A stretch of 5,559 nt of DNA from Acidobacteriota bacterium (GTDB lineage: Bacteria > Acidobacteriota > UBA6911 > RPQK01 > JADFOI01): contig JAPYTY010000157.1 of NCBI GenBank assembly GCA_029942065.1, positions 1 through 5,559 on the forward strand, in the 5' to 3' direction. Position 1 is the stretch's first letter, and each line of letters begins with the position of its first letter. Under the pieces are notes generated by a model. It made no database searches. It worked only from the letters and a program-made list of their open reading frames with translations, and was not told where the DNA came from. Position numbers and translations under genes: made by a program. This document shows positions 1 through 4,999 of the stretch, piece after piece.

Positions 1-1
1 G

Positions 2-2032
2 GACTACTATCAGTTCCGAATTGACCACAGCTTCTCCGATTCCGACTCCATTTATGGGCGCTTCACCTACGAGGACTCCTCCCAGAATCGTATCGCCGAA
101 CAGATGGATTCGTGGAAGACTCGCGATCTTGCCGAAAATAGATTTCTGACCATTGAGCATCAACATGTTTTTTCAGCCAGCTTCCTGAACACCTTTCGTT
201 TTGGATACGGTCGGCGTCGTACCGGTGAGAATGCCTTTGAAGACTGTTCTTCCTGTGACTCCAGTCTTAAATTTGTTCCCGACGAGTTCTGGCAAGCCCC
301 CCTGGGAGCCGACCCGGCTCAGGGTCGGATTCAGATTCCAGATATCTCAGCTCCAGGCATTGGAGCGCAACACAACGGAGCGGGCTGGTTGGATTCCCTG
401 ACCGATAACTTCAATTACATGGACGACATGATTTACAATCGGGGCGCTCATGCCCTGAAAATGGGGTTCAGCTTGTGGCGCATCCATACAGGCGGCGAAA
501 ACCCGTCCCGCCCCGGCGGGATTTTTGAGTTCGATAGTTTGACACATTTCCTGCAAGATGACCCTAGTGTCTTTCGTGGGGGGATCCTGCCCGGTATCGA
601 CGCCGCACGGGAGCTCCAGATGGACATCATCGGATGGTATATTCAGGATGATTGGCAAATCACATCCAATCTCACCGCCAACCTGGGCGTCCGCCACGAG
701 TTTTACACCGTGCCCATTGAAGTGGACGGTAAAATTTCCAATTTAATTTCTCCACTGACCGACACCGAAGTCACCGTCCTGGGCACCCGGGGAGACGCAT
801 GGTTTAAAAATCCCTCCCTGGCAAGCATCATGCCTCGAATCGGCCTGGCCTGGGATCCCACCGGATCGGGAAAAACCTCCATCCGAGCGGGTGCCGGACT
901 CTTTTACAATCACATCCAACCGGACGTCTTTCGGCGGGCCCTCTTTCGCAGCACTCCCTTCATGAAGGAGACCAACCTGCGAGGAGGTGGTTTTCCCTTC
1001 GTTGGAATCTTCGACGCGGTGGTCAACGGAGGACTTGCAAATGAGGACATGCAGCCTTTTGATTACAACATGCAAAATCCTCATATGTACCAGTGGAATC
1101 TGAACCTCCAGCAGGAGATCCTTCCCGGAATGGCAGCCTCAATCGGCTATGTCGGCAATCGAGGTGTCAACCAGATGATCCAGACCTGTGTCAATAGCGC
1201 TACCGCAGCCAATGTCGACGGTCGCCTGGTGGCACAGACTTCTAAGAGGCCTAACCAGGCCCCGGCCTTTAGTGGATTGTGCTTACTTCAGCAGCAGGCG
1301 TCTTCCTATGCCTCGCACCATGGCCTGCAGCTGGGACTGGAGCGTCGCTTTCTCGATGGTTTCCAGCTACAAGTGTCGTACACCTTCTCCAGCACGATCA
1401 ATGAAGCGTCCCAGGTCAATGGCCTCTATGGAAACGACGGGAATGGCGTCAGCTACTACCCGGATCCGTCTCTGTACCGGGGCTTGGCCGCCTATCACGT
1501 GGCCAATGTCTTTAGCACCAGCGGCGTCTGGCAGCTTCCCTTTGCCAACAACCTGGATGGCGTTGCCGGAGGTATTCTGGGCGGCTGGCAGCTCAGCGGT
1601 ATTATGAGTCTGGCTGATGGGCCACCCACAACCCTGGAAGTGACGAGACCCAGGGGCCTGGCCGCTACCCTCAACGGTCGATCCCAGAAACCCGATCTGG
1701 TTCCGGGTCGCGACCACAATCCTGTCCTGGGAGGTCCCGATCGGTACTTCGATCGTTCAGCCTTTACAACCCCTCCTAAAAACCATATCGGCAATGTGGG
1801 ACGGAGCACCTTGATCGCACCCGGCGTGGCCAATGTGGACTTATCTTTCACCAAGAACACGGCAGTCGGGGAGTCTGTCAATCTGCAGTTTCGGGCCGAA
1901 TTTTTCAACATCTTCAACCGTGCCAACTTCGCTTTGCCCAATGAACGAATCACCAGCGGCAGCTGGGGCCGAATTGACCGGACAACCCTCACCAGTCGCC
2001 AAGTTCAATTTGGTCTCCGAATCGAGTTCTAA
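2..2032 (+). CDS. TonB-dependent receptor, Oar-like, C-terminal part (5' truncated)
   Basis: The reading frame is open from base 2, giving 676 residues with no start inside the window; the ATG at 104 is internal because homologous-looking barrel sequence (DYYQFRIDHSFSDSDS, then YGRFTYEDS) precedes it. Only the outer-membrane beta-barrel is seen. Recognisable barrel strands include YIQDDWQITSNLTANLGVR (about residues 213-231), MPRIGLAWDP, YQWNLNLQQE, GYVGNRG, LQVSYTFSSTINEA, FFNIFNRANF (about 633-643) and a C-terminal aromatic beta-signal VQFGLRIEF. This strand order is typical of the long Oar-like receptors of Acidobacteriota, which usually run to about 1,100 residues with an N-terminal carboxypeptidase-regulatory-like domain and a plug; those would lie upstream. 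Such proteins import or bind large ligands using TonB energy, but the substrate cannot be read from sequence. Two Cys pairs (CSSC near residue 82, and TCVNS with GLCLL further on) may form loop disulfides. The gene ends 21 bp before a strong terminator and is not co-transcribed with what follows. Confidence 0.93.
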   Translation, partial: DYYQFRIDHSFSDSDSIYGRFTYEDSSQNRIAEQMDSWKTRDLAENRFLTIEHQHVFSASFLNTFRFGYGRRRTGENAFEDCSSCDSSLKFVPDEFWQAPLGADPAQGRIQIPDISAPGIGAQHNGAGWLDSLTDNFNYMDDMIYNRGAHALKMGFSLWRIHTGGENPSRPGGIFEFDSLTHFLQDDPSVFRGGILPGIDAARELQMDIIGWYIQDDWQITSNLTANLGVRHEFYTVPIEVDGKISNLISPLTDTEVTVLGTRGDAWFKNPSLASIMPRIGLAWDPTGSGKTSIRAGAGLFYNHIQPDVFRRALFRSTPFMKETNLRGGGFPFVGIFDAVVNGGLANEDMQPFDYNMQNPHMYQWNLNLQQEILPGMAASIGYVGNRGVNQMIQTCVNSATAANVDGRLVAQTSKRPNQAPAFSGLCLLQQQASSYASHHGLQLGLERRFLDGFQLQVSYTFSSTINEASQVNGLYGNDGNGVSYYPDPSLYRGLAAYHVANVFSTSGVWQLPFANNLDGVAGGILGGWQLSGIMSLADGPPTTLEVTRPRGLAATLNGRSQKPDLVPGRDHNPVLGGPDRYFDRSAFTTPPKNHIGNVGRSTLIAPGVANVDLSFTKNTAVGESVNLQFRAEFFNIFNRANFALPNERITSGSWGRIDRTTLTSRQVQFGLRIEF

Positions 2033-2053
2033 AGAGACCGGTTGACCGTTTAG

Positions 2054-2090
2054 AACCCCAGGGAGGGCAATGCCCTCCCTGGGGTTTTTT
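2054..2090 (+). terminator. Strong rho-independent terminator after the receptor gene
   Basis: A perfect 15-bp inverted repeat (left arm 2054-2068, right arm 2072-2086) closes on an AAT loop. The right arm runs into TTTTTT at 2085-2090. The stem is GC-rich (CCCCAGGGAGGGC core). It lies 21 bp after the receptor stop codon and should end that transcript. The left arm starts with AA and no long A tract, so activity on the other strand would be weaker. Confidence 0.93.
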
Positions 2091-2116
2091 CGTTTCGGAT
2101 TAATTCCAAACTCCGT

Positions 2117-2147
2117 GTAGCGGCCGCTCTGTGAGCGGCCTTTTTTT
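2117..2147 (+). repeat. REP-like repeat A, copy 1, with T-tract (second terminator)
   Basis: A 5' GTAG (2117-2120) and one C precede a perfect 8-bp stem, GGCCGCTC (2122-2129) and GAGCGGCC (2133-2140), with loop TGT. The 24-nt unit 2117-2140 recurs exactly, inverted, at 4927-4950 and with small changes at 2562-2584. A run of seven T follows only this copy (2141-2147), so it looks like an intrinsic terminator in tandem with the one 27 bp upstream. A GTAG head before a short palindrome is the known hallmark of REP sequences recognised by RAYT transposases; that this is a true REP is inferred. Confidence 0.75.
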
Positions 2148-2152
2148 ACATC

Positions 2153-2238
2153 GCGCCCTACAGGGCTCCTTTGATTGAGGACGCCTTCAATACTGGGCCT
2201 CACGCCCCAGGCTATTTCACACAGCCCTTTCAGGGCTT
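2153..2238 (-). repeat. Composite repeat with three GCCC/GGGC palindromes
   Basis: Three small hairpins lie in series: GCCCTACAGGGC (2155-2166), CTGGG/CCCAG around an 8-nt interior (2193-2210) and AGCCCT-TTC-AGGGCT (2223-2237, perfect 6-bp stem). Read on the minus strand the block starts AGCCCTGAAAGGGCT, a wording I recall from dispersed intergenic repeats in Acidobacteriota, Planctomycetes and Verrucomicrobia genomes. It is not protein coding: the minus-strand frame crossing it (1841-2203) runs antisense into the receptor gene. Family assignment is from memory; the palindromes are seen directly. Confidence 0.5.
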
Positions 2239-2303
2239 CAGAGTATCCGGAAGCCGCTCAAGAGCAGGCCATCTGACAGGAACAGCGAGGTCTAGCAACC
2301 TTT

Positions 2304-2330
2304 TGTAGGGGCGCACTGAGTGCGCCCACA
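2304..2330 (+). repeat. REP-like repeat B, copy 1
   Basis: TGTAG is followed by a perfect 8-bp stem, GGGCGCAC (2309-2316) with GTGCGCCC (2320-2327), loop TGA, then ACA. The overall plan (GTAG head, 8-bp stem, 3-nt loop) is that of repeat A with a different stem. Copy 2 lies inverted at 2452-2478 and matches at 23 of 27 positions, one difference being a compensated base pair. No T-tract follows, so it is not a terminator. Confidence 0.75.
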
Positions 2331-2393
2331 GCAAGGTCTGGAAGGTTAAGCCCAGCACTCGTCACAGGAAGTCTCAGCTCCCGATTAATCCGG

Positions 2394-2436
2394 ATGGCTT
2401 GATCAGGGCGCACCAGGTGTGCCCTGATCAAGCCAT
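2394..2436. repeat. 43-nt near-perfect palindrome with B-like core
   Basis: The left arm 2394-2413 pairs with the right arm 2417-2436 over 20 bp; only G2410-T2420 is a wobble. The loop is CAG. The inner 8 bp (GGGCGCAC with GTGTGCCC) resemble the stem of repeat B, while the outer arms are ATGGCTTGATCA and its complement. No T-tract follows, so intrinsic termination is unlikely; it would form a strong cruciform or RNA hairpin on either strand. It could be a B-type element inserted within a palindromic site. Confidence 0.7.
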
Positions 2437-2451
2437 TGATAAAGATTGTCT

Positions 2452-2478
2452 TGTGGGCGTACGCAGTACGCCCCTATA
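2452..2478 (-). repeat. REP-like repeat B, copy 2 (inverted)
   Basis: On the + strand the stem is GGGCGTAC (2455-2462), loop GCA, GTACGCCC (2466-2473). Read on the minus strand the unit begins TATAGGGG and ends CCCACA, matching copy 1 at 2304-2330 except at four positions. Two of these four changes fall on opposite sides of one stem pair (C-G becomes T-A), so pairing is kept. Its head is ATAG instead of GTAG. Confidence 0.72.
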
Positions 2479-2534
2479 CTTCCATCTCAGTGAAGGAGAC
2501 AATTCAAGGAGGGTGAGAGACGCCGTCAAACAGG

Positions 2535-2560
2535 AAATCCGAATTCCTAAATCCGAATCC
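2535..2560. repeat. Short tandem repeat of AAATCCGAAT(T)CC
   Basis: Two 12-13-nt units lie side by side: 2535-2547 (AAATCCGAATTCC) and 2549-2560 (AAATCCGAATCC), separated by one T. On the minus strand they translate as the FRNSDF-type peptide seen in misannotated intergenic frames of Planctomycetes and similar genomes, which I recall but cannot check. The repeat abuts copy 2 of repeat A. Confidence 0.6.
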
Positions 2561-2561
2561 A

Positions 2562-2584
2562 GTAGCGGCCGCTCTATGAGCGGC
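2562..2584 (+). repeat. REP-like repeat A, copy 2
   Basis: GTAG (2562-2565) is followed by a 7-bp perfect stem, GCCGCTC (2568-2574) with GAGCGGC (2578-2584), loop TAT; G2567-T2585 can add a wobble pair. It differs from copy 1 by one loop base and one base at the 3' end. TT rather than a T-tract follows, so it should not terminate transcription. Same orientation as copy 1. Confidence 0.72.
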
Positions 2585-2618
2585 TTCCGGAATCGGCGCC
2601 GGACTTAGTTCTTTCTTT

Positions 2619-2648
2619 CGTGAAACGTGGACCCTAGACCGTGAAACG
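2619..2648 (+). repeat. Direct repeat CGTGAAACG, 21 bp apart
   Basis: The 9-mer occurs at 2619-2627 and 2640-2648, a 21-bp period that puts both on the same face of the helix. It lies about 105 bp upstream of the proposed -35. It could be a paired activator site or part of a longer repeat; nothing further supports either. Confidence 0.3.
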
Positions 2649-2667
2649 CGCTGGTCAAAGACCAGCG
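2649..2667. repeat. Hairpin CGCTGGTC-AAA-GACCAGCG
   Basis: A perfect 8-bp stem with an AAA loop, followed by TCCGAGG. It shares the 8-bp stem and 3-nt loop plan with repeats A and B but has a different sequence and no GTAG head. No T-tract follows. It may be a further small dispersed repeat; only one copy is in the window. Confidence 0.55.
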
Positions 2668-2752
2668 TCCGAGGCGCCTCCCACATTCCAGAAGGCCAGA
2701 AGCCTGGAGGTCACACCCCTCACTGATTGACCCTCCCCCACCACATTCCCTC

Positions 2753-2781
2753 TTGACTAACCTCCTTTGGGCATCTATCTT
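2753..2781 (+). promoter_or_regulatory. Sigma70-like promoter of the propeller-cupredoxin operon
   Basis: TTGACT (2753-2758, 5 of 6 to the -35 consensus) is followed after exactly 17 bp by TATCTT (2776-2781, 4 of 6 to the -10). Transcription would start near 2788, leaving a leader of about 65 nt before the TTG start at 2854. It lies downstream of all the repeats. A promoter here rules out the upstream TTG at 2767 as a start, since that codon falls between the two boxes. Confidence 0.5.
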
Positions 2782-2836
2782 AGGCTCATTAGAGGTAATC
2801 CAGCCGAGAATCAGTTCGGTCCGAATTTAAAACTGC

Positions 2837-2845
2837 AAAGGAGGG
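2837..2845 (+). promoter_or_regulatory. Ribosome binding site that fixes the TTG start at 2854
   Basis: AAAGGAGGG is close to a full anti-16S match and lies 8 nt before TTG 2854. No comparable site precedes the in-frame TTG at 2767, and the signal peptide begins right after 2854. Confidence 0.85.
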
Positions 2846-2853
2846 TAGATACC

Positions 2854-4290
2854 TTGAGCTTAGATCGCCGAAACTTTCTCCTGACCCTTGCCGCAACCGG
2901 GGGAATCCTCTTGAGTGCCAGACCGCTGCGCGGTCTTCCCATCCCTCAGCAGGATGACCTTCCCGCCGGTACCAACCCGGGTGACTGGCCATTGACGGGC
3001 TGCAACTTGCGGCAAACCCGATCCAATATTCATGAAACGATCATCGGTCCCCACAACGTCAGCCGCTTGAAAGTGAAGTGGAGCTTCGATGGCTACAGCA
3101 ACTTCAACCAGAGCACCCCAATCGTGGTCGGCACCACCCTCTACTTTACAGCCTGGGATGGGTACGTCTACGCCCTTGATACCGCTTCCGGGTCGCTGAG
3201 ATGGAAGTTCAACGCCTGGGAGGGCCTGCAACCCAATACCCCCGAAAACTTCCGGGAGGATGTCAACATCGACCCCCTGGGGGAGATGCGCGGCTGTCCG
3301 GCCTACGGGAATGGAAGGATCTTTGTCGGGGCCGGAACCGGCAAGGTTCACTGCCTGGAGGCAGCCACGGGAAAGGAAATTTGGCAGACCCTGCTCGATC
3401 CTCGTTCCGGAATTACCCGGACTCGGGTCAACTCCGATGCCGTTTTCCACGACAACAAGGTGTACCTGGGCGTTTCCACTTCGGCAGGCGATGGCGAAGC
3501 CTTCTGTCTGGATGCCGAGACCGGTGCCATCCGCTGGCGCTTCGACGTGGTTCCCGATCCCAACGCCCTGGCGGGAGGCTCGATCTGGTCGGCCGCAGCC
3601 ATTGATACGGAATACGGCGTGGTCTACAACGCCACGGGCAGCCTGAAAGGGCACGCACCCGGCCCCATGCTATTCAGCGAAAGCATCATTGCCAATGATC
3701 AGGAGTCGGGCGAACTCCTCTGGTATGACCAGCTGCGAGCCAGCGATCCCTTCGATCTGGACTACAGCTGCCACCCCATGCTCTTTGAAGCCACTCATCC
3801 GGAGCGGGCGGCGGCCCGGCGGCGCTGTGTGGGCGCCGGCAGCAAGACCGGGTTCCACACCTTTGACCGGGATACCGGCGAGCACCTTTGGACAACCGGC
3901 GTCACCAACGGAGGACCCTCGCTCAACAGCACGGCCTTTGACCGCGACAAAGTTTTTGTGGTGAACAACTCGGCGGCCAATCATCGTCTGATTGCCCAGT
4001 CGGCCACGGTCGCCCTGCACGCCTACACAGGAGAGATCCTGTGGTGGACCCCCAATGCCTCCGCCGGCCAGGGAGCGGCTGCAGCTGCCAATGACCTTTT
4101 TTATCAGGGATTGCGGGACGGCAGTTTTCAGGCACTGGATGTCGAAACGGGAGAGCCGTTGTGGACCCATCAACTGCCGGCGTCTCGAAGGGGCGGCATC
4201 ACCATCGCCAATGGCGCCGTCTACACCAGTTGCGGCGTCCAGAACCGGGGACCTCATTCTCTTTTTGCATTCACCATCGACGGAGTATAG
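2854..4290 (+). CDS. Tat-exported PQQ-type (quinoprotein-fold) beta-propeller protein
   Basis: The protein has 478 residues from a TTG start chosen for its strong ribosome site and because a Tat signal follows at once (DRRNFLLTLAATGGILLSA, residues 4-22). The mature part is an eight-bladed PQQ propeller: the tryptophan-docking motif (A-x-D-x-x-T-G-x-x-x-W) recurs near residues 107-118, 167-177, 218-228, 281-290, 336-346, 387-397 and 427-437, with W76 in the N-terminal strand as the eighth. The entry DWPLTGCNLRQTRSN and the loop DPFDLDYSCHP (298-308) resemble PQQ alcohol and polyvinyl-alcohol dehydrogenases. There is no CxxCH haem site and no vicinal Cys pair. Where those enzymes have GTGN, with the Ca-binding Asn, this one has ATGS (Ser263), and the Glu loop near 206-216 is short, so catalysis with PQQ is uncertain. 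It is the first gene of an operon with the cupredoxin 9 bp downstream. It could be a dehydrogenase, a sensor or a scaffold; the substrate is unknown. Confidence 0.88.
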   Translation: MSLDRRNFLLTLAATGGILLSARPLRGLPIPQQDDLPAGTNPGDWPLTGCNLRQTRSNIHETIIGPHNVSRLKVKWSFDGYSNFNQSTPIVVGTTLYFTAWDGYVYALDTASGSLRWKFNAWEGLQPNTPENFREDVNIDPLGEMRGCPAYGNGRIFVGAGTGKVHCLEAATGKEIWQTLLDPRSGITRTRVNSDAVFHDNKVYLGVSTSAGDGEAFCLDAETGAIRWRFDVVPDPNALAGGSIWSAAAIDTEYGVVYNATGSLKGHAPGPMLFSESIIANDQESGELLWYDQLRASDPFDLDYSCHPMLFEATHPERAAARRRCVGAGSKTGFHTFDRDTGEHLWTTGVTNGGPSLNSTAFDRDKVFVVNNSAANHRLIAQSATVALHAYTGEILWWTPNASAGQGAAAAANDLFYQGLRDGSFQALDVETGEPLWTHQLPASRRGGITIANGAVYTSCGVQNRGPHSLFAFTIDGV

Positions 4291-4299
4291 GGAGCGAAC

Positions 4300-4887
4300 A
4301 TGTCACACAAACGAATTGATCGTCGAGATTTTCTACTGGCTTCATCGGGACTTTACCTGGCTGCCAGTCAACTGCAGGCCCAAACCATCGTTCATGAGGT
4401 GAAGATCGTGTTGAACTACGATCGGGGCCTCTGGTACTACGACCCGGTGGGCCTGTACATCGAGCCGGGAGATACGGTCCGCTGGCAGGCTCTGCGCTGG
4501 ACCCCCACCGTGACCGCTTTTCATCCGGACATTGACAATCATGAGCTCAGAATTCCCGAAGGAGCCGAACCCTTCGATTCGGGAATGCTGGCGACCATGC
4601 AGACCTGGGATTGGACCTTCAACGTGGCAGGAACCTACGACTACTACAGCAAACACCATGAAGTGGTGGGTTGTATCGGCCGGATCGTGGTGGGCTCGCC
4701 GGGCGGCCCCGCTGAAAATCCTCCCCGCTACGGAGGTTCCGAAGGCCGGAATCCCATCTATCGGCTGGGCATGCGGATTTTCAACATCCTGGACTCCAAA
4801 GAAATCGCCGAGAAGAGGACCGTCCCCTTCCCCGTCGATCAACTGGCCCGGGGACGCTACCGCCGTCTGCACGGAACGAAATACTGA
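4300..4887 (+). CDS. Tat-exported plastocyanin-like (cupredoxin) protein with altered copper site
   Basis: The protein has 195 residues. ATG follows AGGGAG (4289-4294), which overlaps the stop of the propeller gene, so translation is probably coupled. Residues 1-27 are a Tat signal (IDRRDFLLASSG) with a likely cut after LQA27. Residues 30-133 form one cupredoxin domain: VKIVLNYD, YIEPGDTVRW (53-62), TVTAFHP (70-76), RIPEGAEPFDSGML (84-97), then GTYDYYSKHHEVVGCIGRIVVG (111-132, read in overlapping pieces). In plastocyanins and halocyanins the last block reads Y-x-Y-C-x-x-H-x-x-x-G-M-x-G; here the Cys is Ser117 and the Met is Cys125, His120 remains, and the first ligand His before T-V-T-A appears to be Pro69. 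A tail of about 60 residues, Pro/Gly-rich then basic, follows (134-195) and is longer than usual for the family. It is either an electron carrier with a rebuilt site (H75, H119, H120 and C125 are available) or a copper-free binding module. Confidence 0.85.
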   Translation: MSHKRIDRRDFLLASSGLYLAASQLQAQTIVHEVKIVLNYDRGLWYYDPVGLYIEPGDTVRWQALRWTPTVTAFHPDIDNHELRIPEGAEPFDSGMLATMQTWDWTFNVAGTYDYYSKHHEVVGCIGRIVVGSPGGPAENPPRYGGSEGRNPIYRLGMRIFNILDSKEIAEKRTVPFPVDQLARGRYRRLHGTKY

Positions 4888-4926
4888 TTGATTCTCCGGG
4901 AGGTAGGAAGCGGCACCCAATCAGAA

Positions 4927-4950
4927 GGCCGCTCACAGAGCGGCCGCTAC
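4927..4950 (-). repeat. REP-like repeat A, copy 3 (inverted)
   Basis: This is the exact reverse complement of the 24-nt unit at 2117-2140: GGCCGCTC (4927-4934), ACA, GAGCGGCC (4938-4945), GCTAC. The GTAG head is on the minus strand (4947-4950). It sits in the 112-bp gap between the cupredoxin and the amidohydrolase. No T-tract follows on either strand, so it is a poor terminator, though the hairpin could protect the 3' end of the operon message. Confidence 0.78.
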
Positions 4951-4999
4951 AAGATCCTGCTACCTTATCCCGGACTTGATTTCAGAAGGGAGTCCATCC

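Larger units (their letters stand above)
2304..2478. mobile_element. REPIN-like unit: two inverted B repeats around a palindrome
   Basis: The two B repeats form 27-nt imperfect terminal inverted repeats of a 175-bp stretch, both with the (G/A)TAG end pointing outward. A 43-nt palindrome (2394-2436) sits in the interior, and its core resembles B again. REPINs (REP doublets in inverted orientation, moved in trans by a RAYT) have this arrangement and roughly this size. There is no coding capacity inside and no clear target-site duplication outside, so mobility is inferred from shape alone. An alternative is two independent insertions. Confidence 0.4.
2033..2853. other. Gene-free, repeat-rich intergenic region
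   Basis: No reading frame here has a credible start, ribosome site and protein-like composition. The open frames present (for example 2399-2608 on +, 2504-2686 on -) run through palindromic repeats and their translations are by-products of them; GRSQSGRY appears when repeat A is read in one frame. The region holds the receptor terminator, at least nine hairpins or short repeats between 2117 and 2667, and the promoter and leader of the propeller gene (2753-2853). The stretch 2668-2752 shows only a 10-bp perfect palindrome GAGGCGCCTC (2671-2680) and nothing else I can name. Confidence 0.75.

Noticed and set aside
104..2032. ATG at 104 as the start of the receptor gene
   Set aside because: The same frame is open back to base 2 and codes typical receptor sequence; a 642-residue version would start inside the barrel without signal peptide, plug or ribosome site.
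2394..2436. Rho-independent terminator or riboswitch
   Set aside because: No T-tract follows the palindrome, it lies over 300 bp before the promoter of the next gene, and no known aptamer pattern was recognised.
2304..2584. CRISPR array
   Set aside because: Repeats are of different families, in both orientations, with irregular spacing and no uniform spacers; no cas gene is in view.
2399..2686. Small open frames in the gap (2399-2608 +, 2504-2686 -)
   Set aside because: They pass through the hairpin repeats and the AAATCCGAA tandem; their peptides are repeat translations, not proteins.
2767..2853. TTG at 2767 as the start of the propeller gene, adding 29 residues
   Set aside because: It has no ribosome site, lies between the proposed -35 and -10, and would bury the Tat signal; TTG 2854 has a strong AAAGGAGGG 8 nt upstream.
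2033..2853. Transposase remnant or tRNA gene
   Set aside because: No transposase-like protein fragment in any frame and no tRNA cloverleaf could be drawn from the sequence.
2860..3654. 264-residue open frame on the minus strand
   Set aside because: It is wholly antisense to the propeller gene, has no known domain or ribosome site that I can see, and is explained by GC-rich codon use on the + strand.
4927..4950. Terminator after the cupredoxin gene
   Set aside because: The hairpin is strong but GCTACAAG, not a T-tract, follows on the + strand and TTCTGATT on the minus strand.
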